DNA of 64,000 nt from an uncultured Acidaminococcus sp. (GTDB taxonomy: Bacteria > Bacillota > Negativicutes > Acidaminococcales > Acidaminococcaceae). Positions 7,653 to 15,754 of the stretch are shown in pieces. The stretch is from positions 26,697 to 90,696 of the forward strand of contig CAJMHI010000001.1 in the NCBI GenBank assembly GCA_905213155.1, written 5' to 3'. Position numbers and translations under genes: made by a program. How positions within the stretch are numbered: position 1 is the stretch's first letter; the number at the start of each line of letters is the position of its first letter. Under the pieces are notes generated by a model that saw only the letters and a list, made by a program, of their open reading frames with translations, was not told the origin of the DNA and did not search any database.

Positions 7653-9059
7653 ATGGCAGAAGTAAAAGCAGAAGAAAAGAAATCCCGGTTTGTACTGCCC
7701 CATATTTACGTCCTGCTGTTCGGCGTTATCGTGGTATGTGCTGTTTTGACCTGGATCTTGCCCGCAGGGGAATTTGACCGTGTGACCAATGCCACAGGGC
7801 AAAAACTGGTGGTGCCTGGTACTTTTCATTTGGTAGAAGGAAATCCCGTTGGGATTTTTGGCATGTTTAAATGTATCTATGACGGGCTTTGCAATGCAGC
7901 GCCGGTCACTATGTTTACCTTTGTGGCCTACGCTTTTATCGGCCTGATTATCGGCACGGGCGCCTTTGATGGCCTGGTGGCAGGGTTATTAAAGGTCTTT
8001 AAGGGCAAAACAAAAGTCGCCATCATCCCGATTTTTATTACGCTCATTGGCTTTGCGTCTTCTACCATTGGCGTGTTTGAGGAAACATTCCCGTTTATCC
8101 CTATCTTTGTAGGCATTTCCATTGCACTGGGCTATGATGCCATTGTGGGTATGGCGATTGTGTCGCTCGCGGCGGCCATTGGGTATTCCGGCGCCTTTAT
8201 GAATCCTTTTACCGTAGGGACGGCGCAGAGCATTGCCGGGCTTCCCATTATGAGCGGGGCGGGATACCGAATCTTTTGCCATCTTTGCATGATTGTGGTA
8301 GCTTCAATTTATACCATCCGCTATGCCTTAAAAATAGAAAAAGATCCCACAAAGAGTCTTGTGTATGGCGATCCCAATGATTTTGCTATCAACCGGGCTG
8401 ATGTAGAACAACACCGTTTCGGGATCCGGGAAAAGCTGGTGCTGCTGGTGCTGGCAACGGGTATCGGTATTCTTGTCTATGGCACTAAAACCTATGGCTG
8501 GTATTTCAAGGAATTGTCAGCGCTCTTTATGATTATGGGGCTTTTGTCCGCTGTGATTATCGGCTGGAGTCCCAATGAAATTGCCCGGCGCCTGACCAAA
8601 AGCTTTGAAGATATTGCCATGGCTTGTATGATGATCGGTTTTGCCCGTGGGGTGCTGATGGTCATGCAACAGGGCAAAGTGATTGATACTTTTGTCTATG
8701 GCATGTCCCTGCCGCTGGCGTCGTTGCCGCCGGTCTTATCCGCTGAGTGCATGCTACTGGTGCAGACCTTGCTGAACTTCCTGATTCCTTCCGGGAGCGG
8801 CCAGGCGGTGGTCAGCATGCCCATTATGGCACCGCTGGCAGACTTGCGCCATTTGCCACGGCAGCTGGCTGTTTTGTGCTTCCAGTACGGCGATGGGTTG
8901 TCCAATATCTTGTGGCCTACCGCATTTGCACCGGTATGTTCTGCCATCGCAGGCGTGAAAGTGAACAAGTGGTGGCAATGGTTTATCCCCTTGTTCCTCC
9001 TATTGCTCCTTACCCAAATGGGCACCGTGGCATTGGCCCTTATCATCGGCTGGCAGTAA
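7653..9059 (+). CDS. YfcC/DcuC-superfamily permease
   Basis: A 468-residue inner-membrane carrier with about 12 hydrophobic segments, of the YfcC family (COG1288), which belongs with DcuC-type carriers and basic amino acid/peptide exchangers. Family features include the N-terminal P-H-I-Y-V-L segment leading to LTWILPAGEFDR near residues 30-45, the EETFPFIPIF segment near 150, and a late NFLIPSGSGQAVVSMPIMAPLADL motif near 375-398, which is highly conserved in this family. The substrate cannot be fixed from sequence; dicarboxylates and amino acids are both known for relatives. AGGGGAGG precedes the ATG. It has its own promoter and shares a terminator with lexA. Confidence 0.88.
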   Translation: MAEVKAEEKKSRFVLPHIYVLLFGVIVVCAVLTWILPAGEFDRVTNATGQKLVVPGTFHLVEGNPVGIFGMFKCIYDGLCNAAPVTMFTFVAYAFIGLIIGTGAFDGLVAGLLKVFKGKTKVAIIPIFITLIGFASSTIGVFEETFPFIPIFVGISIALGYDAIVGMAIVSLAAAIGYSGAFMNPFTVGTAQSIAGLPIMSGAGYRIFCHLCMIVVASIYTIRYALKIEKDPTKSLVYGDPNDFAINRADVEQHRFGIREKLVLLVLATGIGILVYGTKTYGWYFKELSALFMIMGLLSAVIIGWSPNEIARRLTKSFEDIAMACMMIGFARGVLMVMQQGKVIDTFVYGMSLPLASLPPVLSAECMLLVQTLLNFLIPSGSGQAVVSMPIMAPLADLRHLPRQLAVLCFQYGDGLSNILWPTAFAPVCSAIAGVKVNKWWQWFIPLFLLLLLTQMGTVALALIIGWQ

Positions 9060-9087
9060 AAGTGACATAATATAAAAAATGCATAGA

Positions 9088-9135
9088 AAAAACGAGGAAA
9101 AGAGACGTTAGCAAAAATATCTTTTCCTCGTTTTT
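9088..9135. terminator. bidirectional intrinsic terminator between the permease and lexA
   Basis: A 16-base near-perfect stem (AAAAACGAGGAAAAGA and its complement) with a 16-base loop, flanked by A- and T-runs, serving two convergent genes. Confidence 0.88.
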
Positions 9136-9154
9136 GTACTTTTAGGATAGGGAA

Positions 9155-9784
9155 TCAAAGGGTACGGAAGACGGCGATGACGCGGCCTTTAATTTCAATA
9201 TTGTCCGTGCCCACAATGGGGTCATAGGCTTCGTTCTCTGGCTGCAAGCGGATTTGTTTCAGTTCCCGGAAGTACCGCTTAACAGTGGTTTCTTCCCGAT
9301 CAATCAGGGCGACTACGATATCCCCGTTGGTGGCATAATTCTGCTTCCGGACGAAGATATAGTCATGATCCAGGATACCGGCATTTTTCATGCTGTCACC
9401 TTCTACCACCATCATGAACACATCTTCTCTGCAGCCAATCAGATCCAGTGGAATGGGGTAGGTGTCCTCAATATTTTCTACTGCCAGCATCGGATCTCCG
9501 GCATGCACGGCTCCCACCAGGGGAACCGGAACCATGCTTTTTTTGCGCCAGCCAACTTCCTGGGTAAGCCCATAGGTACGGGGCTTTTCCGGATCCCAGG
9601 TGACAAAACCCGCTTCTGCCAATTTTTTGAGGTTGTTGTGAACGGAGGCGCTGGAAGAAAGGCCCACGGCTTTTCCGATTTCCCGTACGGACGGAGGATA
9701 GCCGTTAGAAAAAATATATTGTTTGATAAATTCCAGAATACTGCTCTGCCGTGCGTTGATGACTTTGCTGGGTTCTTGTTCCAT
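9155..9784 (-). CDS. lexA: LexA repressor
   Basis: A 209-residue LexA of usual length. The N-terminal winged helix (residues 1-70) has the PSVREIGKAVGLSSSASVHNNL recognition region. The self-cleavage site is Ala95-Gly96 within HAGDP, and the catalytic dyad is Ser131 (in EGDSM) and Lys169 (in TTVKRY). It represses DNA-damage genes until RecA-stimulated self-cleavage. It has a near-consensus promoter at 9873-9901, and the -35 box of that promoter lies inside a 17-base dyad (9892-9908) that is a good candidate for its own operator. The common Firmicute LexA box (GAAC-N4-GTTC) is not seen upstream of this gene, which is notable. Confidence 0.96.
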   Translation of the reverse strand: MEQEPSKVINARQSSILEFIKQYIFSNGYPPSVREIGKAVGLSSSASVHNNLKKLAEAGFVTWDPEKPRTYGLTQEVGWRKKSMVPVPLVGAVHAGDPMLAVENIEDTYPIPLDLIGCREDVFMMVVEGDSMKNAGILDHDYIFVRKQNYATNGDIVVALIDREETTVKRYFRELKQIRLQPENEAYDPIVGTDNIEIKGRVIAVFRTL

Positions 9785-9872
9785 GATTTCCGTTCTCCTT
9801 GTATATCACTAGATTAGTCTGGTTTTGGTTCCGAGCTGTGCAAAATGGGCACACAGGCCCTAAATCAAATAA

Positions 9873-9901
9873 AGTATAACAAGGATTTTACCGCCTGTCA
9901 A
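9873..9901 (-). promoter_or_regulatory. lexA promoter
   Basis: On the minus strand TTGACA and TATACT are separated by exactly 17 bases: a consensus -35, and one mismatch in the -10. It is about 90 bases upstream of the lexA start. Confidence 0.82.
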
Positions 9902-9908
9902 ACAGGCG
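9892..9908. promoter_or_regulatory. dyad overlapping the lexA -35 box, candidate LexA operator
   Basis: CGCCTGT and ACAGGCG face each other around a 3-base centre and cover the -35 hexamer of the lexA promoter. A repressor bound here would block polymerase. It does not match the B. subtilis LexA box. Confidence 0.5.
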
Positions 9909-9914
9909 TTTGAC

Positions 9915-9938
9915 AAAAAAGACTCCCCGAGGGGAGCC
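9915..9938 (-). terminator. terminator of the SsuABC-like operon
   Basis: On the minus strand an 8-base stem (GGCTCCCC / GGGGAGTC, one G-T pair, 2-base loop) is followed by six T. It ends the substrate-binding-protein transcript before it would enter the lexA promoter region. Confidence 0.85.
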
Positions 9939-9952
9939 TTTTGCTGGGAGGT

Positions 9953-10906
9953 CTATTTTACGAACAGACTGTCCACATCCACTTTCTTTTCCATCATGCC
10001 GGATTCCACCAAAAAGTCCTGCGTTTTTTTCAAAGAAGCAATGGCTTCCGGTGTAATCTCCATGCTGAAGTCATACAAGGGCGCCATATCTTTAACCGCC
10101 TGCAAGGGTAAATCCGTCGCCTTGGCGGTCATGTTTTCTGCCGCAGTGGGGTTTTTCTTAATAAAGTCCAGGGTTTCTTTCTGGACTGCCAGGAAGGTAT
10201 CCACCAGATCTTTATGTTCTTTATAAAATTTTCCGCTGACAGCTGTAACGGTAAGGCCGGACACCAAGTTTTCACCCGTCGTAACGATATGGGCCCCTTT
10301 CCTTTCCATGGTGTAGGCCATAGGGCCGGCAAGAAGTGCACAATCGGCGCTGCCATTGATCAGGGCTGCTGCGGCCTGGGGAATGCCCATATTCACAAAC
10401 TTAACGTCTTTCATGGAAAGGCCGCCTTGTTTCAGATAGGCTACCAGCAGTTCGTTTAAAATCGTTCCTTTAGGCCCGGCAATGGTCTTTCCTTTTAGAT
10501 CTGCAGGGCTTTTGATGGTAGTGTCCTTGGAAAACAGACGGAAAGCCTTCGGTGCCTGAGAATACAGGCTGACGATTTTAATATCGGCCCCGTTGGCAGC
10601 GGATAAAAGGACGGAAGAACCACCGACGCAGTTCAAGAATTGGATATCGCCGCTGGCAAGGGCGGCAGTTTGGTCGGCTCCGGAAGTAATGGTGGAATAG
10701 CTGGCGGTAATATCTTTTTCCTTGAATTTCCGCTCAAAGCTTTGCTGCTGTTTCTCCACAATGGATGGGATATTAAGCGGCGCCTGTACATAGGTTAGGC
10801 TGACCTTATCCACTTTGGAAGAAAGCGGGTTACTGCAGCCGCCTACGATGGCTGACGCAGCTAGTAAAAATACGCAAAGTGCGGCGCTCCACTTTTTTTT
10901 TATCAT
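9953..10906 (-). CDS. substrate-binding lipoprotein of an SsuA/TauA-like ABC transporter
   Basis: A 317-residue periplasmic binding protein with a lipoprotein signal peptide: KKK start, hydrophobic core and a VGGC lipobox near residue 24. The mature part is of the SsuA/NMT1 type, with VGGSSVLLSAANGADIKIVSLYS and a DLKGKTIAGPKGT segment after it. Relatives bind sulfonates, nitrate, thiamine precursors or similar small anions; none of these can be chosen here. It is last in the permease-ATPase-binding protein order on the minus strand and is followed by a strong terminator. The ATG at 10906 is preferred to an upstream TTG, although an AAAGGA lies nearer the TTG. Confidence 0.88.
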   Translation of the reverse strand: MIKKKWSAALCVFLLAASAIVGGCSNPLSSKVDKVSLTYVQAPLNIPSIVEKQQQSFERKFKEKDITASYSTITSGADQTAALASGDIQFLNCVGGSSVLLSAANGADIKIVSLYSQAPKAFRLFSKDTTIKSPADLKGKTIAGPKGTILNELLVAYLKQGGLSMKDVKFVNMGIPQAAAALINGSADCALLAGPMAYTMERKGAHIVTTGENLVSGLTVTAVSGKFYKEHKDLVDTFLAVQKETLDFIKKNPTAAENMTAKATDLPLQAVKDMAPLYDFSMEITPEAIASLKKTQDFLVESGMMEKKVDVDSLFVK

Positions 10907-10934
10907 CAATGTTATCAAATCCTTTCTATGTGAT

Positions 10935-11621
10935 TTATTCCAGGGCAGTAAGCAGCCTGCGCTTTTCCGCTATAAAGACAGGGGATAACAGGTCACGTGC
11001 CGTTTTTTCTTCTTCCAGCCGGGCGCTATAGGCAATGCGGTCATTTTTCAAGACCAGTAAACGGTCGCCTAAGGTCAAGGCTTCGTCTATATTATGAGTC
11101 ACCAAAATAGTACCAATCTGTACTTTTTCCTCTAAATGAAGCAGCTCCTGTTGCATCTGCGTCCTGGTGAAGGGATCAAGAGCTGCAAAGGGTTCATCCA
11201 TGAGAATCATCTGGCTATGCATGGCCAGCGTTCGTGCGAGAGATGTCCGCTGCTGCATCCCGCCGGAAAGGGCACCAGGATAGAGATCTTGTGCTTTGGT
11301 TAAGCCGGTCATCTGCAGCAGGGATTGCAACTCTTCAGAAGAGTAATGGTTACCCATGCCAAGGGCAATATTTTCTCCGCAGGTCAGCCAGGGAAAGAGT
11401 CTTGCTTCCTGGAACATCATACCAAGAGTAAGCCCTTCCGGCCGTAGGATCGTGCCGCTGTCCGGCGTCTCCAGCCCAGCCAGTAGCCGTAGCAGCGTCG
11501 TTTTGCCGCAGCCGCTTTTTCCCAGAATCACCGTACAGCGATTTTCGGGAAAGGATGCCTCCAGATGCTGCAAGACGGTATTTGCCCCGTAGGCTTTATT
11601 TATATTGTGCAATTCAATCAT
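10935..11621 (-). CDS. SsuB/TauB-like ABC transporter ATPase
   Basis: A 228-residue ABC ATPase energising the neighbouring permease. It shows Walker A (GKSGCGKTTLLR, near residue 33), the Q-loop (MMFQEARLFPW), the signature LSGGMQQR, Walker B (MILMDEPFAALD) and the switch His (LVTHNIDEAL). The FQEARLFPW Q-loop is typical of the nitrate/sulfonate/taurine group. The ATG at 11621 overlaps the permease stop by 8 bases and follows AAAGG at 6 bases; an upstream ATG at 11639 has no such site. Confidence 0.92.
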   Translation of the reverse strand: MIELHNINKAYGANTVLQHLEASFPENRCTVILGKSGCGKTTLLRLLAGLETPDSGTILRPEGLTLGMMFQEARLFPWLTCGENIALGMGNHYSSEELQSLLQMTGLTKAQDLYPGALSGGMQQRTSLARTLAMHSQMILMDEPFAALDPFTRTQMQQELLHLEEKVQIGTILVTHNIDEALTLGDRLLVLKNDRIAYSARLEEEKTARDLLSPVFIAEKRRLLTALE

Positions 11622-12378
11622 GAGATGCCTTTCGTTCATAGGGCAAAAGCCACCAGGTCAGGCAGGAAAAGATACCATCCAGCAAGAGCCCAAGGGCTCC
11701 GATCACTAAAATCCCAATGATCACTTTATCACTGCGGCTCATAGCCTGTGCGTCCAAAATGAGATAGCCGAGGCCGCTGTCACTGGCTACCATTTCCGCA
11801 CCGATTATAGCCCGAAGGCTGTAGCCCATTCCTAGTTTCAGTCCTGTTAAGATATTGGGCAGGGCAGCGGGGAGCCGGATCTTTCGTAAGGTTTCCAACG
11901 GGGTAAATCCCAGTATTTTCCCCACTTCTAATAATTTACTGTCACAGTGGCGGAAGCCGTCATCCATATTCAGGTACATAGGGAAAAAAGAAGCAAGCAC
12001 AATAATAATGGTCTTTGGCAGTTCACCAATGCCAAACCATAAAATCAGCAGCGGAATCAGGGAAATAGGCGGTACATGCCGCAACACTTCTAATATCCCG
12101 CTGTACCAGCGGCGCAGATGAGGATAAAGCAGCCCCAGGCTGCTGCAAATAATGGACAGCAAAAATGCCCAGCCAAAGCCCCACAAAATGCGCCGCAGGC
12201 TGATAAGAATGTGGCGCGGAAGCTCTCCCGTGCGCAGCATTTTATACCCTGTCTGCCAAACTGTTTCGGGAGCGGGGAGAATATAGGCGGTCCAAAGGTT
12301 GCCGGCGCTGGCGCCCTGCCACAAAAGGAGCAGCAGGATAAAAGGGATAAGACTGGTAAGGCTGGTAAAGCGTTTCAT
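11614..12378 (-). CDS. SsuC/TauC-like ABC transporter permease
   Basis: A 254-residue integral membrane permease with about six helices and the BPD-type cytoplasmic EAA-like loop (LEVGKILGFTPLETLRKIRLPAALPNILTGLK near residues 150-180). The family segment RHVPPISLIPLLILWFGIGE is present. Start at 12378 because AAAGGAG lies 7 bases upstream; the longer frame has no site. It follows the tctA terminator by about 30 bases, so there is almost no room for a separate promoter of its own in the gap. Confidence 0.92.
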   Translation of the reverse strand: MKRFTSLTSLIPFILLLLLWQGASAGNLWTAYILPAPETVWQTGYKMLRTGELPRHILISLRRILWGFGWAFLLSIICSSLGLLYPHLRRWYSGILEVLRHVPPISLIPLLILWFGIGELPKTIIIVLASFFPMYLNMDDGFRHCDSKLLEVGKILGFTPLETLRKIRLPAALPNILTGLKLGMGYSLRAIIGAEMVASDSGLGYLILDAQAMSRSDKVIIGILVIGALGLLLDGIFSCLTWWLLPYERKASHD

Positions 12379-12407
12379 CCTGTGTCTCCTTTCGTCAGGC
12401 TGCATAG

Positions 12408-12431
12408 AAAAGCCGCATCAAGCGATGCGGC
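12408..12431 (-). terminator. intrinsic terminator after tctA
   Basis: GCCGCATC / GATGCGGC with a 4-base loop, followed on the minus strand by TTTT. The next gene starts only about 30 bases further on. Confidence 0.82.
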
Positions 12432-12441
12432 CTACTGATTG

Positions 12442-13959
12442 TTACGTCTGCGGACTTTCCAGGTCCTTGTCTTTTTCCTTCTTGAAGAATTTCATCACGA
12501 AGGGGGAGAGCAGGGACAACAGGCAAAGGCCCAGCAAAATCTTGCAAATATTGGTAGAAAGGAGAATGCTAAGATCCCCACCGGATAGGCTGAGGCTCCG
12601 GCGCAGTCCTCTTTCGCCCAAGGGGCCAAGAATGAGAGCCAGCACAACGGCGGCGGTATTCATGTTGGTTTTGCGCATTAGGTACCCGATGATTCCGAAG
12701 ATGAACATGATTTCTACGTCAAAAACGCTGTTATTGATGGCAAAGGAACCTACTACGCACAGCACAAAAATACAGGGAATCAGGATTGCGTCTGATACCC
12801 GGGCAATCTTGGCAAAAAGACGAGCCCCGATCAGGCCAATCACCAGCATGAAGAACTGGATAAACACAAACCCGCCAAAGAAGGTGTAGGTCATTTCCGC
12901 ATACTTGGTAAAGAGCTCCGGTCCTGGCTGCAAGCCGTGAATAATCAGTCCGCCCATAAGCACAGCCGTAACACTTTCACCTGGGATACCCAGGGTCAGT
13001 GTCGGAATCAGGGAGCCGCCGGTTACCGCATTGTTGGCAGCTTCGCTGCCGGCTACCCCTTCCATGGAGCCATGGCCAAAAAGTTCTTTGTGTTTGGAAA
13101 AGCGCTTGGCTTCATTGTAGCCCATAAAGCAGGCAATGGAAGCGCCGGCGCCTGGTAAAATACCAATGATATTCCCGATAATCCAGGAACGCAGGATGGT
13201 GGGCGTCAGCATTTTCAGCTCGGAGAAGCTAAGAAGAATCTTGTCTTTAAATTTCGCCGCAAGTCCCCGCTGCACAATGGCCTTTTCCGCCAGAATAAAG
13301 GCCTGGCTCATGGAAAAAAGTCCAATCAGGGCACAGGTGATATTGACACCATTATAAAGAGCATCCTGGCCGAACATAAAACGTTCTGCGCCTTCCATAG
13401 GATCCATCCCGATGGTGGAGATTACAAGACCAAAAGCGCCGCTGATCAGTCCCAGAATCATGGAATCTGTATTAATCCCGGCGATAATGGTAAGACCAAA
13501 AAGGCTCAGCCAGAAATATTCAGGACTGCCAAACTCCATAGCAAGGCGTGCCAAAAGCGGTGCGAAAAAGTACAGGGAAATGCAGCTTAATAAACCACCA
13601 AAAAAAGAAGCGGTGCAGGCTGTTCCCAGTGCTTTACCTGCCTGGCCTTTTAAGGTCATGGCATAGCCATCAATGGCTGTTGCAGCAGAAGCCGGGGTAC
13701 CTGGCGTATGAATTAAGATGGCAGAAATCGAGCCGCCAAAAATAGCACCGCAGTAAATCCCGCCCAGCATAATTAGCCCCGTGGAAGGATCCATCCCGAA
13801 GGTCAGCGGGAGCAGCAGTGCCACCCCCATGGCAGCAGATAATCCCGGCATACAGCCGATGATAATTCCCATGGTAACACTGGCAGCCATGGTTACGATA
13901 TTCAGCGGCGTCAGGGCATTGACCAGTCCCATCAGCATAAGTACATATTGATTATCCAT
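12442..13959 (-). CDS. tctA: tripartite tricarboxylate transporter, large membrane subunit TctA
   Basis: A 505-residue TctA of usual length with about 12 membrane segments. Two copies of the family motif are seen: GCMPGLSAAMGVALLLPLTFG near residues 33-53, and GILPGAGASIACFMGYNEAKR near 263-283. The segments HTPGTPASAATAIDGY and TLGIPGESVTAVLMGG are also diagnostic. With TctB and the TctC binding protein it drives secondary uptake of citrate or other carboxylates across the inner membrane. It is the last gene of the tctC-tctB-tctA order on the minus strand. Confidence 0.95.
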   Translation of the reverse strand: MDNQYVLMLMGLVNALTPLNIVTMAASVTMGIIIGCMPGLSAAMGVALLLPLTFGMDPSTGLIMLGGIYCGAIFGGSISAILIHTPGTPASAATAIDGYAMTLKGQAGKALGTACTASFFGGLLSCISLYFFAPLLARLAMEFGSPEYFWLSLFGLTIIAGINTDSMILGLISGAFGLVISTIGMDPMEGAERFMFGQDALYNGVNITCALIGLFSMSQAFILAEKAIVQRGLAAKFKDKILLSFSELKMLTPTILRSWIIGNIIGILPGAGASIACFMGYNEAKRFSKHKELFGHGSMEGVAGSEAANNAVTGGSLIPTLTLGIPGESVTAVLMGGLIIHGLQPGPELFTKYAEMTYTFFGGFVFIQFFMLVIGLIGARLFAKIARVSDAILIPCIFVLCVVGSFAINNSVFDVEIMFIFGIIGYLMRKTNMNTAAVVLALILGPLGERGLRRSLSLSGGDLSILLSTNICKILLGLCLLSLLSPFVMKFFKKEKDKDLESPQT

Positions 13960-13973
13960 AACGTTTTACCCCC

Positions 13974-14432
13974 TTATAGAAATTCCGACAGCAGTTCGCC
14001 CGGAGGCAGGGGAACGTTAAGAAATTCGCTAAAGACTATATAAATGAGCGCCAAAAGTACCACCAGGGTAAGCACAATGTATTTTTGGGGAATATGGAAA
14101 AACAGTAGCATGCCGCCCAGATACAAGATGGCTGCAGGATAAAATCCAATCAGATACATGGCAATAAAAAAAGCGATACAGCTGCCAGCCATGACAAAAA
14201 ACTGTTTGGGCAAAAACCCCTTCCATACTTCTGGCAGATCATTGACAAGCGCCAGATGACCGTGGCAGCTGACCACCATTTTGATCAGCTGCAGCACGGT
14301 CAAAACCGCCAAAAGGCCAATGACAAATTTGGGATAGTGCTGGGCTGCCGGCGGCAGTTCCAGCGTTTGGTTGTAGAAGAACCCACAAAATCCCAACATG
14401 AAAATAACAATACAAAGTTCCGATTTTTTCAT
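13974..14432 (-). CDS. tctB: tripartite tricarboxylate transporter, small membrane subunit TctB
   Basis: A 152-residue protein with four hydrophobic segments, the length and layout of TctB. It starts MKKSELCIVIFML and ends with a short helix after the family-like LNVPLPPG segment. TctB proteins are poorly conserved, so the name rests partly on its place between tctC and tctA with short gaps of 31 and 14 bases. It is the small membrane partner of TctA. Confidence 0.88.
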   Translation of the reverse strand: MKKSELCIVIFMLGFCGFFYNQTLELPPAAQHYPKFVIGLLAVLTVLQLIKMVVSCHGHLALVNDLPEVWKGFLPKQFFVMAGSCIAFFIAMYLIGFYPAAILYLGGMLLFFHIPQKYIVLTLVVLLALIYIVFSEFLNVPLPPGELLSEFL

Positions 14433-14463
14433 AGTTGAAGTTCCTTACAGGCGGTTTCGTTTC

Positions 14464-15459
14464 TTATTGGTAGAGTTTGGATACCACATCTTTACAGAAG
14501 GCCAGTTGTTCTTCAATTAGCTTGCCCAGTTCCTTGCTGTCCATGTAGTGGAGTTCCAGACCAGCGTTCTTGTGATCCCGGATGGTCTGTTCGTCGGTCA
14601 TGGTCAGTTTGAAGGCATCTTCATAGAACTTAATGATATTGGCCGGAGTTCCTTTGGGAGCAACCAGGGCACGGGCAGAGCCATACCATTTGTTGTAGTA
14701 ACCCAGTTCACCCAAGGTGGGAACATCTTTCAGGGCATCCACCCGTTTTTCGCTGAATACGCCCAGCACTTTCAGTACGGCATTGTTGCCACGGATCAGG
14801 GATTCAATATCGCCCAGCTTAGCACAGGAGAAATCTACTTCGCCTTGACGCAGTGCCAGCAGCTGATCCGCTGTGCCGCCATAGGGGACTGCATTGTACT
14901 TAAAGTCGGCAGATTTGGCTAAAAGCTGTGCAGCTGTATGGTTGGAAGCCTGTACTCCGTTGGTGGAAGCTTTCAGCTGACCAGGATGGGCCTTGGCATA
15001 CGCAACTAAGTCTTTCAGGCTGTTAAACTGGCTGTCTTTTTTCACGACCACGACACCAGTTTCCAGCAGGTGGTTGGCAATGGGAACAATGCTCTTGTCG
15101 TCAAAGGCAGCGCCTTTTTGCAGGGCCAGGGTGGTGTAGGTGGGCAGGTTGATGAACCCGATGGTGTAGCCATCCGGCTTGGCTTTTACCAGTTCCGTCC
15201 AACCGATTTTGCCGTCCGCACCGGGTTTATTTTCAATGATCAGGGTATGGCCAATGAATTTTTCTGCATCCTTGCACAGTACCCGCGCCCCGGTATCTGT
15301 GCCGGACCCCGCCTTATAGGCCACAATCACTTTGATGTCTTTCTGGGGCTTCCAGGCATCTGCGGACTTTTGGTCTGTTTTGTTTCCCCCGCCGCAGGCT
15401 GCTGCTGCCAGTGCCGTGGCACACAGGGCGGAAGCCGCCAACAGTTTCTTCAATTTCAT
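14464..15459 (-). CDS. tctC: tripartite tricarboxylate transporter substrate-binding lipoprotein TctC
   Basis: A 331-residue binding protein of the TctC/Bug family. It has a lipoprotein signal (KLKK start and an AAAAC lipobox near residue 22), then the Bug-type domain with IENKPGADGKIGWTEL and KPDGYTIGFINLP, and NAVPYGGTADQLLALRQGEVDF further on. It captures the substrate in the periplasm and hands it to TctAB. The start was placed at the second ATG, since AAGGAGG directly abuts the first ATG and is 9 bases from the second. It leads the operon, with a promoter at 15590-15618. Confidence 0.93.
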   Translation of the reverse strand: MKLKKLLAASALCATALAAAACGGGNKTDQKSADAWKPQKDIKVIVAYKAGSGTDTGARVLCKDAEKFIGHTLIIENKPGADGKIGWTELVKAKPDGYTIGFINLPTYTTLALQKGAAFDDKSIVPIANHLLETGVVVVKKDSQFNSLKDLVAYAKAHPGQLKASTNGVQASNHTAAQLLAKSADFKYNAVPYGGTADQLLALRQGEVDFSCAKLGDIESLIRGNNAVLKVLGVFSEKRVDALKDVPTLGELGYYNKWYGSARALVAPKGTPANIIKFYEDAFKLTMTDEQTIRDHKNAGLELHYMDSKELGKLIEEQLAFCKDVVSKLYQ

Positions 15460-15589
15460 CTTCCTCATCCTCCTTAAATAATGTAACAATTTTACAACTT
15501 TCATTGTATCCCGGCTGCGTCCAGAAACCGTCAGTCCTATGGAAAACTGCGCATCCCCTCATGCGTACACAATGATGCTTGCTGCTTTG

Positions 15590-15618
15590 ATTATACTGGC
15601 AACCTATAGAAAAGTAAA
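15590..15618 (-). promoter_or_regulatory. promoter of the tctCBA operon
   Basis: On the minus strand TTTACT and TATAAT are separated by 17 bases. The leader to tctC would be about 125 bases; no riboswitch was recognised in it. Confidence 0.72.
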
Positions 15619-15635
15619 GAAAGAAAAACCCTGCA

Positions 15636-15680
15636 AAATGTTGCTAAAGCAACATTTATTTTCTGCTTTCAAGGTATACT
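15636..15680 (+). promoter_or_regulatory. CRP/FNR-type dyad upstream of the DUF438 gene promoter
   Basis: A perfect 22-base inverted repeat, AAATGTTGC / GCAACATTT with a TAAA centre (15636-15657), lies before a TATACT -10 box (15675-15680) that has no good -35. The dyad centre would be near -41, the class II activator position. A second TATAAT at 15704-15709 would place it near -70. Both fit activation by a CRP/FNR-family protein. Confidence 0.55.
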
Positions 15681-15754
15681 TATAGTGTAAGATGTTTTTC
15701 GGATATAATGAGAAATAAAGGAATCGTAAAAGCTGTAAAGAAAGGAAATAGACC

